From: Sedimentisphaera salicampi
GTDB taxonomy: Bacteria > Planctomycetota > Phycisphaerae > Sedimentisphaerales > Sedimentisphaeraceae
Length of the DNA stretch: 64,000 nucleotides
Direction of reading: 5' to 3'
Assembly (NCBI RefSeq): GCF_002117005.1
Contig: NZ_CP021023.1
Location: 2,130,995 to 2,194,994, forward strand
Position numbers and translations under genes: made by a program. Positions 26,102-36,036 of this stretch are shown here, in pieces. The notes beneath the pieces are model-generated. The model had not been told where the DNA came from. It saw only the letters and a list, made by a program, of their open reading frames with translations, and ran no database searches. Within the stretch, counting starts at the first letter, position 1, and each line of letters begins with the position of its first letter.

Positions 26102-26540
26102 AATAGAAAGCTAAATGCCCTTCCTTTTTAGGCCTGTAGAGTTTTTTAAGGGCAGAGAAATAAGAACATTCCTGCGGTTTGTCAAGGAAATTCTATAACC
26201 TGAGCAAGCTTGCAAGCTGGGTGTGCGACAATTTTTTGTGGCTCGCGGCAAGCTGCGAGCGGCAGAGTGGCAGAGCTGCAAGTCCGCCTGCGGCGGATGG
26301 CGAGTGGCAAAATTATTAGTGAAAAATTAGCGGAGATTAGCGGCTGAAAAATCCCGTCTAAAAAATATCCCCTTAGTGCATCTTAGAGCTGCTTAGCGGC
26401 TTATATATCTCAGCGGAGTTTAGCGGCCGCAAAATATCCGCCGGCTTTTTTTTAATTTACACTTTTTCATATTGCATTCCGCCGTTATGGTGTTAGCATA
26501 CCCGCCTTCTGTTTAGGAATCAAGAAAGCGAGGCAGAGAT
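26102..26540. repeat. Intergenic repeat mosaic upstream of topA
   Basis: Contains the TGTGCGACAATTTTTTG module (about 26221-26238), reverse GC-type heptamers with GGCAGAG units (26240-26280), the palindrome TCCGCCTGCGGCGGA (26283-26297), and short-period ATTAGTG/TTAGCGG units (26308-26435). No gene is supported. Divergent promoters for topA and the UPF0316 gene presumably lie at its ends. Confidence 0.65.
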
Positions 26541-27131
26541 ATGACATTTGAATTTGATTTATTCACCCATTTTGTAATGCCGCTGCTGATTTTCCTCTCC
26601 CGCGTAGCGGATGTGGGGCTCGGCACGATACGTCTGATTTTCATAACCAAGGGCATGAAAAGGCTTGCTCCGCTGGTCGGCTTTTTCGAGATGCTGGTAT
26701 GGGTTTTGGCGATGGGCGTAGTGATGAAGAATCTGAACAATCCGATTTCGTATATTGCTTATGCCGGCGGATTTGCTGCGGGCAGCTATATCGGCATCCT
26801 GCTTGCCGAGAAGATGGCTCTGGGGAAGGTGATGCTGCGTGTGCTGATTGTGGAAAACTGCCAGTTGCTGCTCGAAGAGCTGCAGCACGAAGGCTACGGA
26901 TTCACCGTTTTAGACGGCCGGGGAGCAAAGGGGCCGGTGAAAATCGTATTCTCCGTGATAAAGAAGAAAGACCTCAAAAAGGTTATAGAGTTTATAGACA
27001 AACACCACCCAAAGGCGTTCTACAGCGTGGGAGATGTGGGCAGCGTGCGCGAGGGGATTTTCCCCACTAAATACCCAACATCATTCTACCGCGCCTCCCT
27101 GCCATACCGCCTCTTCAGGAAGGGAAAATAA
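26541..27131 (+). CDS. UPF0316/DUF2179 membrane protein
   Basis: 196 residues. Three membrane helices occupy the first ~90 residues (LIFLSRVADVGLGTIRLIFI, LVGFFEMLVWVLAMGVV, ISYIAYAGGFAAGSYIGIL). A cytosolic DUF2179 domain follows (~105-165), with YGFTVLDGRGAKGPVKIVFSV. Family function is not established. The ATG has GAGGCAGAG upstream. Isolated gene between repeat mosaics. Confidence 0.85.
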   Translation: MTFEFDLFTHFVMPLLIFLSRVADVGLGTIRLIFITKGMKRLAPLVGFFEMLVWVLAMGVVMKNLNNPISYIAYAGGFAAGSYIGILLAEKMALGKVMLRVLIVENCQLLLEELQHEGYGFTVLDGRGAKGPVKIVFSVIKKKDLKKVIEFIDKHHPKAFYSVGDVGSVREGIFPTKYPTSFYRASLPYRLFRKGK

Positions 27132-27261
27132 GCTTAAAAAAAGCTGCTCAGCACAAGCATTTTCCGCCAATTGAAAACCGCTGTTTTGGCTAATCAGAGC
27201 GGTTGAGGGGCGGGTGAGAGATGAGCTTGAAATTTTTTGAGAAAAATTTGTATTTTTTTGT

Positions 27262-27290
27262 TTGGCGCAATCTGAAGTTTGTTGTATATA
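27262..27290 (+). promoter_or_regulatory. Promoter of the ferredoxin gene
   Basis: TTGGCG (27262-27267) and TATATA (27285-27290) with 17 bases between. The gene starts 72 bases downstream with a strong AAAGGA ribosome binding site. Confidence 0.6.
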
Positions 27291-27361
27291 TAGGTTTGTT
27301 CACAGATTGAATGTGAAAAGAAGAATGAGAATTAACTTAATTTTTTGAAAGGATGTTAATT

Positions 27362-27538
27362 ATGCCAGCAGTTATCGATAAAGAAACCTGCACGGGCTGC
27401 GGGGCGTGCGTGGATGCCTGCCCTGTTGAAGCGATCTCTCTGGACGACAACGGCAAGGCCGAAGTAGATGCGGATGTTTGCATCGACTGCGGTGCGTGCG
27501 TTGATGAGTGCCCGGTAGAGGCAATCTCGATGGAATAA
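27362..27538 (+). CDS. 2[4Fe-4S] ferredoxin
   Basis: A 58-residue bacterial-type ferredoxin with two CxxCxxCxxxCP motifs (CTGCGACVDACP and CIDCGACVDECP) that hold two low-potential [4Fe-4S] clusters. It carries electrons in anaerobic metabolism. The start is taken at MPAVIDKE because AAAGGA lies eight bases before that ATG. An upstream in-frame ATG sits on the ribosome binding site itself. Own promoter and terminator, so it is probably highly expressed as a single gene. Confidence 0.95.
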   Translation: MPAVIDKETCTGCGACVDACPVEAISLDDNGKAEVDADVCIDCGACVDECPVEAISME

Positions 27539-27566
27539 TCCATTCGATGATTAGAAACAGCATTTC

Positions 27567-27602
27567 AAGGGGCAATCTTTACGGGGGTTGTCCCTTTTTT
27601 TT
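27567..27602 (+). terminator. Intrinsic terminator of the ferredoxin gene
   Basis: AAGGGGCAA (27567-27575) pairs with TTGTCCCTT (27588-27596), with one G-U pair, and runs into eight Ts. The ribD ribosome binding site follows directly. Confidence 0.8.
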
Positions 27603-27614
27603 GGAGCGAAAATA

Positions 27615-28727
27615 ATGGCATACCAGCAGTATATGCATTGGGCGATTGAGCTGGCCAAACGCGGTTTCGGGAGTGTGGAGCCCAATCCTCTTGTAGGGTG
27701 CGTTATAGTTAATCCCGAGGGTGAAGTTGTAGGTGAGGGCTGGCATAAACATTTCGGCAAAGAGCATGCGGAGATAAACGCCCTTCAAGACTGCCGCCTT
27801 AAGGGGCTGAGCCCCTCCGGCTGCTCGGTTTACGTTACCCTTGAGCCCTGCAGTCATTACGGGAAAACCCCGCCCTGCGCAGCGGCGCTGATAGAGGCGG
27901 AGGTTGCCGAGGTGATAGCTGCAATGGAAGACCCGAGCGAGAAGGTTGCCGGCAGGGGGTTCAATATGCTGCGTAAGGCTGGGATCAAGGTTGAAGCGGG
28001 GGTTTGCAGGGAGCAGGCCGAGCTGCTGAACCCGGCCTTCATCAAGCAGAGCAGGCATTCCCGCCCGTGGGTTATCCTCAAATGGGCGCAGAGCATTGAT
28101 GGATATATGAGCGAAACAAGCCCCGAAGGGCAGGATTTATGGCTCACTTCCGAAGCGAGCAGGGAAAATGTGCACAGGCTGCGGAGGAGCTGCGATTATA
28201 TCCTCGCAGGAATCGGAACTGTCCTGGCAGACGATCCGCTGCTTACCGCAAGGCCCTCTCACGGCAGAAGCCCGCACAGGATTATCCTCGATTCAAAGCT
28301 TAGAATAACCGCTGATATGCGGCTTTCTCAGAGCATAGACGCTGCCCCGCTTACGATTTTTACGCTCTCTGAGGATCAGGAAAAGATTCAAACGCTCACC
28401 GACTGCGGAGTTAATGTTGTCCAGGCGCAGAGGGATGAGAATGGCCGATGCAGCATTCGGGGCGTGCTGGATAAGCTTGCCGCAAAAAATGCCCAGAGGG
28501 TGATGGTGGAGGCGGGGCCGGAGCTGCTCACCGAATTCATCCGCTGCGGGCTTGCAGATGAATTATGGATATACACTGCCCCTAAGATGCTCTGCTCTGC
28601 GGGGAAAGACAGCTTACCTAAAGCAATGGCAGGGCTCCCCGGAAGCGGTCTCTATCACAGCCAATTCACTCCATTCGGCGAAGATATACGGCTCACCGCT
28701 CTAACCCGCCCTGTAAGCGAGATTTGA
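27615..28727 (+). CDS. ribD: Bifunctional riboflavin deaminase/reductase
   Basis: 370 residues from the ATG at 27615, which has GGAGCGA five bases upstream. A longer frame would start inside the terminator. The N-terminal deaminase has HAEINAL and PCSHYGKTPPCAAALIEA zinc motifs (near residues 50 and 80). The C-terminal reductase (~145-365) begins RPWVILKWAQSIDGYM. It makes 5-amino-6-ribitylamino-uracil phosphate in riboflavin synthesis. No FMN riboswitch is visible upstream, and no other rib genes are adjacent. Confidence 0.95.
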   Translation: MAYQQYMHWAIELAKRGFGSVEPNPLVGCVIVNPEGEVVGEGWHKHFGKEHAEINALQDCRLKGLSPSGCSVYVTLEPCSHYGKTPPCAAALIEAEVAEVIAAMEDPSEKVAGRGFNMLRKAGIKVEAGVCREQAELLNPAFIKQSRHSRPWVILKWAQSIDGYMSETSPEGQDLWLTSEASRENVHRLRRSCDYILAGIGTVLADDPLLTARPSHGRSPHRIILDSKLRITADMRLSQSIDAAPLTIFTLSEDQEKIQTLTDCGVNVVQAQRDENGRCSIRGVLDKLAAKNAQRVMVEAGPELLTEFIRCGLADELWIYTAPKMLCSAGKDSLPKAMAGLPGSGLYHSQFTPFGEDIRLTALTRPVSEI

Positions 28728-28733
28728 GCCGGC

Positions 28734-30254
28734 TTAAAACGGCCCGACGTTTATCGGATAATCAAGCTTATCGCCCTTGTAGTTTTCCTCGCCGCTGCCG
28801 CTGATATACATTCCAGCCTCAACGCCCGGAGAATCGGGAGCGAGCTGGAAGCCCAGCGGATTCCAGAGCCCGTTTTCATCTTTAATACTGCCCTTGAATC
28901 GGGGCTTTTCGGTTATCGCTTTGCTGTCTTCAGGGCGGTTTTCAAATTCGCCTGAATACAGATTGTTCAAGAATCTGGTTTTCCTGCTGCCCGCCATAAC
29001 GAAATCTGCCTCGCCTTCCACATAGAAAATATTGTTGGCGAAGAGCGTATTTTCAGGGTACGGCCCGCCCCAGTTGTCCATCTCCACAATCGTTCGGTCT
29101 ATCTCTTTGGAGCTCTTGCGGGGCACGTAAATCAGATTGTTGTATATTCTGGTGTTCGTAACTGGGCCGGTGATGTGGAAAGTTGGCGAGAAGCCGGCGG
29201 CGTGGCCTTCGGTGCGCAGCCCGTCGTTTATGCTGATATTGTAGCGTACTATTGTGCCCTCGTTGATCCTGCTGGATTTGGCTGCCTTGCCGTTGCAGCA
29301 GATAAGCAGGAAGCCGCCTTCGTTGTCGTGGCTGTAGTTGTACTGGATTATCGTGCCGCGGCAGTTCCAGTCTGAATCGAAGCCTTGGCCGTCCCAGCAG
29401 GCCTTGTGATCGGATACTTCGTTGTACTGAATGACCGTGTTATCCGAAGACCACGGCCAAATGCCCGCGGCCGCATCGCCCTTCTCCAGCATTCTCGGGC
29501 AGTCCCGCATAACGTTTCCTTCGATAAGGGCTCCGTCGCATCCCAGCGGCACAATCCCATCGCCCGGGATGCCCTCAAGCAGATTATCACGAACCACCAC
29601 ATTCAGGCTCGGATGCCAGTTATTCCGGTTGGTATAGCCGCGGGAGTTTATGCCGTTTCGGACGCAGTCTTTCAAACGGCAGTTTTCGATTACAAGCCCG
29701 TTGAAGCGGGTTTTCTTTTCCTTGCCGTGATTCTGCCAGATGATTGCAGATCCGCCGCCTTTTTTCTTCTTATACTTGCTGCCGTTTACATCATGGATGA
29801 ACAGGTCGCTGATTCGGATATCGTTTCCCTCGCCGAAGTCTTTGAGCTCTATCCGGAGCCCCCTTCTGCCCGGTTCAGGCTTGCTGCCGGTGTTGGTTAT
29901 CTCGAGCCCTTCCAGCGTAACGTATTCCATATTGAAAAGATGAACGGCTTCGGGAAATCTCCCGCCGGCGGCCAGGAGGGGTTTATCGCCTTCGCCGTAG
30001 CTGCCGATATATATCTTTTTGCCCTTTTCGCCGCAGCCCTGAGGCTTGAAATGGCCTGTAAACTTCTCGCCAGCCTTGAAAAGCAGCTTATCGCCGGGCT
30101 TGAGTTTTATGGAATTAGCCTTTTCAAGCGTTCTGAAGGCCTGTTCGGGGGTTTTGCCCGTGTTTGAATCATTGCCTTCACTGCTGTTTACATAGTAGTC
30201 TGCGGCAAGGCTTATTGATGCCGCCATAAGCAGGATGAGTGTGTATCGAATCAT
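28734..30254 (-). CDS. Secreted right-handed beta-helix protein
   Basis: 506 residues with a signal peptide (MIRYTLILLMAASISLA) and the start YYVNSSEGNDSNTGKTPEQAFRTLEKA, characteristic of DUF1565/pectate-lyase-like parallel beta-helix proteins. Repeated IxxNxI/VxYNxS turns (VVRDNLLEG, TVIQYNEVSD, TIIQYNYSHD, TIVRYNISIN) fill residues ~115-420. It may be a polysaccharide lyase or a carbohydrate-binding surface protein. Catalytic residues cannot be named. It lies 21 bases downstream of ligA on the same strand. Confidence 0.8.
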   Translation of the reverse strand: MIRYTLILLMAASISLAADYYVNSSEGNDSNTGKTPEQAFRTLEKANSIKLKPGDKLLFKAGEKFTGHFKPQGCGEKGKKIYIGSYGEGDKPLLAAGGRFPEAVHLFNMEYVTLEGLEITNTGSKPEPGRRGLRIELKDFGEGNDIRISDLFIHDVNGSKYKKKKGGGSAIIWQNHGKEKKTRFNGLVIENCRLKDCVRNGINSRGYTNRNNWHPSLNVVVRDNLLEGIPGDGIVPLGCDGALIEGNVMRDCPRMLEKGDAAAGIWPWSSDNTVIQYNEVSDHKACWDGQGFDSDWNCRGTIIQYNYSHDNEGGFLLICCNGKAAKSSRINEGTIVRYNISINDGLRTEGHAAGFSPTFHITGPVTNTRIYNNLIYVPRKSSKEIDRTIVEMDNWGGPYPENTLFANNIFYVEGEADFVMAGSRKTRFLNNLYSGEFENRPEDSKAITEKPRFKGSIKDENGLWNPLGFQLAPDSPGVEAGMYISGSGEENYKGDKLDYPINVGPF

Positions 30255-30275
30255 AAAAACCGCCTTAATCTATTT

Positions 30276-32261
<1,986 letters not shown>

Positions 32262-33101
32262 TTATTCACCTGCGCTATATATTATTCTGCCGACAAACGA
32301 AAATAATACCCCAGATTGCAGCTTTAAGCAAGCTGTCTTCCGCTGGATTCAATCCGCAGATTGCTCAGACAGATAAAATCCACGGATTACACCGATTTCG
32401 CGGATTTTTTGCGGCAAGCGGCGTGTGGCGAGAAGATTTCCCGCTTACCGATCGCTTTTGCCTGCATGGACTATCACGGACTTATACGGACTCCCGCTTA
32501 TCCCTTCGATCTGCTGTCCGTGATTCCCTGTGCTTATCCGTGAGTGTCTGTGAGTGTCTGTTTTCCTGCAGCGACAAGATTTCACTTACTACAGCGGCCC
32601 GACATCCGCCGTGGCAGACCCGCTAAGCTCATGCAGCGAAAAGACTTCCCACTTGCCGCTAGCTTATTACGCTGTTCGCTGCCGGCTCAGTTCGTAAATG
32701 TTGCGGCCTGTCTGTGTTGGGCATCTGCTGTCCACTTATTCCGTCCGCCGAAGGCGGGCTACATGCGTGGCTCGGTCTTCGTTAGTTTTTCGCAAAGATT
32801 TCACGCAGCGAAGTGTTAATCAGAGCCGTGCGCAGAGTCCGCCGAAGGCGAAGAGCCTGTCCGCCGGAGGCAGAAAACAAGCGAATAGATTTTTGGCCCG
32901 TGGCAAAATCATTAGCAATAAATTAGTGCCGATTAGTGGCCGGAAAAAAGCTTTGCCACAAAATAATGCTGCAAATAAAACGAAAATACTAATCTTTTTT
33001 ACTTGAACCATAAATCCAGTATGATATATTGTGAATATCGATTATATAAGCAGGCTCCTCGGCGGACAAATAAAGATTGTTGGATTGCAAAAGGAAGCAA
33101 A
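32262..33101. repeat. Intergenic repeat mosaic
   Basis: No supported gene over about 840 bases. It holds modules reading ATCCACGGATTACACCG and GGACTATCACGGACTTATACG (about 32375-32550), GC-type palindromes at 32744-32757 and 32838-32870, a MITE-like copy (32763-32834), TTAGTG units (32907-32940) and AAAAAGCTTTGCCA (32945-32958). Confidence 0.6.
32763..32834 (+). repeat. MITE-like element, copy 2 (divergent)
   Basis: Runs from ATGCGTGGCTCGG to TCAGAGCCGTGCGCA. The ends match the other copies, but the interior (CTTCGTTAGTTTTTCGCAAAG) is diverged. Flanked on both sides by TCCGCCGAAGGCG palindromes. Confidence 0.5.
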
Positions 33102-33377
33102 ATGAAAAAACAGATCTCGAGAGTATCAGTGTTTCAGAGCAGCAAGGTGGTAGCGCTTCTATACTTCTTCTTCGGCCTGCCGCCCGCTTTAGCAGGGTTA
33201 TTCATCGTGCTGTTTGCTAACCAGACTGAGCAAAAAATCGCAGTAATACCTTTCCTGCTTATGCCCATTATTTTATCTGTCATGGGCTTTGTTTTTCTTT
33301 CAATAATGATCGCAATTTACAACTTCCTCGCGTCAAAGGTTGGGGGAATTGAATTCGAAACCAGGGAAGTGGTATAA
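33102..33377 (+). CDS. Small membrane protein of unknown function
   Basis: 91 residues from MKKQISRVSVF, with AAGGAAG five bases upstream. The longer frame upstream has no such site. Two membrane helices (VALLYFFFGLPPALAGLFIVLF and IPFLLMPIILSVMGFVFLSIMIAIYN) precede FLASKVGGIEFETREVV. Short proteins ending N-L-x-A-x-x-x-GGIE occur in planctomycetes and other bacteria and somewhat resemble DUF3566, but I cannot name the family firmly. Confidence 0.65.
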   Translation: MKKQISRVSVFQSSKVVALLYFFFGLPPALAGLFIVLFANQTEQKIAVIPFLLMPIILSVMGFVFLSIMIAIYNFLASKVGGIEFETREVV

Positions 33378-33615
33378 TAGCGACAACGGCAAGCCAAAGA
33401 AGGCTGAAAATTAAAAAGTCAATTTGATAAGTAATTATCTTCATTTCTTTTTGGTTGAATGAAAGCAAGTGTCGGACGGACTACCAGAACTACAAGCCCC
33501 ACGCATAAAAGAGCGTCTTATAATTAAAAAGAGTATTACCAAGCTAATGTAAATATTTAGAAAACTTTATACGTGAATGAAACTATAAAATGGACAGGTT
33601 TATTAGGAGGCCATT

Positions 33616-34380
33616 GTGATTACGTTTAAGTGCCCAACTTGCAGTCATAAATTAAAAGCTAAATATTCAAAGATTGGTCAAACAATTAGTTGCCCCGTAT
33701 GCGACGAAAAAATTAAAATACCAATTTTGGATAAATGCCCTAACTGTGGAGAACCTATTGTATTAGAAGGCAAAAAACAAAACGCATTTTTGAGTCAAAA
33801 TTCAATTGCTTTAATTAATGAATTTAACGAAAAAAATTTTAGTATAATGTGTCAAAAATGTGGAACTAATCCATATTATAATACAATTAATAAAATTAGG
33901 GATAAAATTAAAGAACTTTATGAGGCTGGTAGGACCCTATTAAATCAAGTCCCTATAGTATCAACTCACTCTCCTCAAAATTGGGACTACAATGTATTAG
34001 ATATAGTTACTTCACAGACAGTTTCAGGTACTGGTTTTATTTCCGACATAGCTTCTTCATTTACTGATTTCTTTGGGGCAACATCTGGAACGTATAACCA
34101 AAAAATAAAAGACAGCGAAAAACTCTGCAAACAGATACTCCGCGTAAATGCCGTTAATTTAAACGCCAATGCTATTATTGCTGTAGATATAGATTATTCT
34201 TCTGTGGGAAAAACGACAGGAATGCTAATGGTTTGTATGACAGGTACTGCTGTTCAACTAAAAAATACCAAGGAGGTATTAGAAGAATACAGGGCTAACC
34301 AATTAACTGAATTAATTTCTTCAATGGAAGAAATAAAAAGATTAGAAAATATACTAAAAAAAGAATCAAGTAGGAAGTAG
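33616..34380 (+). CDS. Zinc-ribbon protein with YbjQ-like domain
   Basis: 254 residues. Residues 1-60 hold CxxC pairs (CPTC, CPVC, CPNC) and a later CQKC, forming two zinc ribbons. Residues ~115-205 match the YbjQ/UPF0145 heavy-metal-binding domain: VTSQTVSGTGFISDIASS, then ANAIIAVDIDYSSVG and MLMVCMTGTAV. A helical tail follows. AGGAGG lies near the GTG-A start region; the frame opens at GTG 33616. Codon use is strikingly AT-rich compared with neighbours (AAA, AAT, TTA dominate), which suggests recent transfer. Function unknown. Confidence 0.75.
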   Translation: MITFKCPTCSHKLKAKYSKIGQTISCPVCDEKIKIPILDKCPNCGEPIVLEGKKQNAFLSQNSIALINEFNEKNFSIMCQKCGTNPYYNTINKIRDKIKELYEAGRTLLNQVPIVSTHSPQNWDYNVLDIVTSQTVSGTGFISDIASSFTDFFGATSGTYNQKIKDSEKLCKQILRVNAVNLNANAIIAVDIDYSSVGKTTGMLMVCMTGTAVQLKNTKEVLEEYRANQLTELISSMEEIKRLENILKKESSRK

Positions 34381-34909
34381 GGTACTCAATATTTAATAGC
34401 AGTCCTCAACCGCCAAAGTACAATTCGGTACACGGCTGTTCAATAGATATTTAGTAGAAAAAAAAGCGGCCAAGTCTCTTTTCCGATTGCTGCGTTTTTT
34501 CAACCACCGAGGGAGCGGAGGATCACGGAGGGAGAATGATATAATCCATAGATTACTCGGATTTCGCAGATTTTTTGCGGCAAGCTGCAAGTCCGCCTGT
34601 GGCGGATGGCAAGTAGCAATATCATTAGTGAAAAATTAGCGGAGATTAGCGGCTGAAAAATTCCCTCTCCGCCGCAGGCAAACTATCTCTCCGCCACAGG
34701 CGGACTGGCTCTGTCAAAAAAAATATCTCCAACATCAGAGCAGGATTATGTATTGCGGTGGCAGCGTACTTGCCGGCATAGAGCCTTCCCTCATTTATGA
34801 AAATATCCCCTCCAATGTAAATTTGATTTATACCGAGCCTGTCCGCCTGCGGCGGGCCTACATGCGTGGCTCGGTTTAAATATTCGTTTCGTGAAATCGC
34901 TGCGTAATA
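34381..34909. repeat. Intergenic repeat mosaic
   Basis: Includes palindromes TCCGCCTGTGGCGGA (34592-34606) and TCCGCCACAGGCGGA (34690-34704), short-period ATTAGTG/TTAGCGG units (34618-34665), R2 copy 3 (34771-34832), and most of a MITE-like element (34862-34934) that runs into the next gene. No gene is supported. Confidence 0.65.
34771..34832 (-). repeat. R2 dispersed repeat, copy 3 (partial)
   Basis: TGCCGGCATAGAGCCTTCCC then CTCATTTATGAAAATATC and AATGTAAATTTG, aligning with the second half of the R2 copies at 12.2 and 37.5 kb. The preceding block CAGGATTATGTATTGCG also matches sequence near 12330-12350 in inverse orientation. Confidence 0.5.
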
Positions 34910-34934
34910 CTAACGGGAATCAGAGCCGCACGTG
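34862..34934 (+). repeat. MITE-like element, copy 3, overlapping the winged-helix gene
   Basis: Runs from ATGCGTGGCTCGGTTTAAAT through GCTGCGTAATACTAA to AATCAGAGCCGCACGTGG. It is very close to copy 4 (37330-37402). Its right end overlaps the last eight codons and the stop of the minus-strand gene ending at 34910. Confidence 0.7.
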
Positions 34935-35611
34935 GATGCCCGCCTCTTCCGCACCCATTCGAGGAATTGGGCGTTTTCCCTGCTGCCTGCGGTGAAGATC
35001 GCAATCCGAAGCTCGTATGCCCTGCCGGCGTAGTTCTCCCAGCCCGGCTTCATCCCGAGCTTATCGGCAATATACTCACGAAACTCCTTCATCGTGAAAT
35101 CCCCGATATCCCCGCGAGTTTTCTCTCTCCCGCCATGGCCGGAAGTTTTTTCTTCCGAAGGCGAAGAACAAAGAGCCCCTCCGGAAGGCTCTTTTGTTCG
35201 AGACGCCGCCTTTTCTTTTTTATTTCTTTTACTTTTTAAATTATGGTGGACAATTTGTCTATGATCCTCGCCAATCTGTCTATGCTGCACGCCAGATTGT
35301 CTATGTTCAAAGCCGCTCTGACTATAGCCAATCTGTCTATGTGCCAATTTGTCTATCTGTAATTTTTCTTGAAAATCAGTGGTTTCAATTACCCGGTTCC
35401 TGCCGGCTTCTCTTATCTCAATCAACCCCCCGCAAGACAGATCAGAGACAATCCTTGAGATAGAACGCTCCGAGACGCCGCAGATTCGGGCGAGCTGGGC
35501 GTTGGACATTCTGCAGCCCTTCGGCAGCCTTCCAGCGGCGAGCACTATCTTCTCAGCACTGCCAACGGGCAGATTCAGGATATCCGATTCGATTTTGATG
35601 TAGCTGATCAT
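34910..35611 (-). CDS. Winged-helix DNA-binding protein with internal iteron array, replication-initiator-like
   Basis: 233 residues from MISYIKIES, preceded by GAGGAGAAGGAA. Residues ~30-80 form a winged helix (MSNAQLARICGVSERSISRI then GGLIEIREAGRNRVIE). Residues ~85-120 are a repetitive linker (HRQIG, HRQSG units) encoded by DNA repeats CAATCTGTCTATG. Then comes a Lys/Arg-rich AT-rich stretch, and a C-terminal domain (~170-225, FTMKEFREYIADKLGM, YELRIAIFTAG). The layout DNA-binding domain, iteron-encoded linker, C-terminal domain parallels lambda O. The same motif sits as an inverted pair upstream of the gene. The last eight residues come from a MITE-like repeat, so the native C-terminus may be lost. 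It could instead be an ordinary transcription regulator. Confidence 0.7.
   Translation of the reverse strand: MISYIKIESDILNLPVGSAEKIVLAAGRLPKGCRMSNAQLARICGVSERSISRIVSDLSCGGLIEIREAGRNRVIETTDFQEKLQIDKLAHRQIGYSQSGFEHRQSGVQHRQIGEDHRQIVHHNLKSKRNKKEKAASRTKEPSGGALCSSPSEEKTSGHGGREKTRGDIGDFTMKEFREYIADKLGMKPGWENYAGRAYELRIAIFTAGSRENAQFLEWVRKRRASTCGSDSR
35206..35250. other. AT-rich stretch adjacent to iterons (possible unwinding element)
   Basis: A run made almost entirely of A and T (TTTTCTTTTTTATTTCTTTT, then ACTTTTTAAATTATGG) lies directly beside the iteron array inside the gene. This is the usual position of a DNA unwinding element in iteron-type origins. Inference from composition and position. Confidence 0.45.
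35251..35356. repeat. Iteron-like direct repeats inside the winged-helix gene
   Basis: Six copies, on the plus strand: CAATTTGTCTATG (35251), CAATCTGTCTATG (35272), CAGATTGTCTATG (35293), a degenerate CGCTCTGACTATA (35314), CAATCTGTCTATG (35329) and CAATTTGTCTAT (35345). Spacings are 21, 21, 21, 15 and 16 bases. The last step is not a multiple of three, so this copy encodes different residues (IDKLA instead of HRQIG). Confidence 0.75.
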
Positions 35612-35652
35612 TTCCTTCTCCTCTTTAACGTATTTCCGATTTCTCAAAGGTT

Positions 35653-35704
35653 TATGACAGATTGAACGGGAGGCCTAAAAACAAAATTTTTTCAATCTGC
35701 CATA
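35653..35704. promoter_or_regulatory. Inverted copies of the iteron motif upstream of the winged-helix gene
   Basis: TATGACAGATTGAA (35653-35666) and TTCAATCTGCCATA (35691-35704) are inverted copies with one mismatch and 24 bases between. They match the intragenic motif CAATCTGTCTATG. They lie 42-93 bases upstream of the start, where an autoregulatory operator would be expected. Confidence 0.6.
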
Positions 35705-36036
35705 GCTTCTTATTAAAAACGGCCTCTCACCCTTGGCTGAATGTTAATATTTTGCGCGGAGATTACCTGCAGGAAGGGGCGCTGTGCGCTGCGCAAACCG
35801 CTGCTAATAAAGGAGTAATGATTTTTTTGAATTTTGCTGTTTTCCCCCGCTCACGCCGGCAGACACTGACAAACACTGGGGAAATAAACCCGTGAGGGCC
35901 TAATAAAAAGCCAGCGCTCACCTCATCGAGAGGCGTCGCACCAAATCATCCCGCTTGATATTTCTGATTATCGAGCGGGCGGGGAGTACCTAATACAAGC
36001 CCCTGAACTTTTTTCATTCAGGCCGGCTAAGGGCGT
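35705..36036. other. Structured intergenic region, candidate RNA
   Basis: Several hairpins lie together. CCCGCTTGATA (35950-35960) pairs with TATCGAGCGGG (35969-35979) over 11 bp with one G-T. CCTC-ATCG-AGAGG lies near 35931. CCTGAA (36002-36007) pairs with TTCAGG (36017-36022). Two hairpins carry a similar loop: GGCCTAATAAAAAGCC (about 35897-35912) and GGGGAGTACCTAATACAAGC followed by CCC (about 35981-36003), sharing CCTAATAMAAGCC. A 25-codon frame (35817-35894) has AAAGGAG only two bases before its ATG. No known RNA family is recognised. Confidence 0.4.

Noticed and set aside
27541..27614. FMN riboswitch upstream of ribD
   Set aside because: The space holds only the ferredoxin terminator and a ribosome binding site; too short for the aptamer.
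35251..35356. Possible CRISPR array
   Set aside because: Repeats are 13 bases, lie inside a coding gene, spacers are only 2-8 bases, and there are no cas genes.
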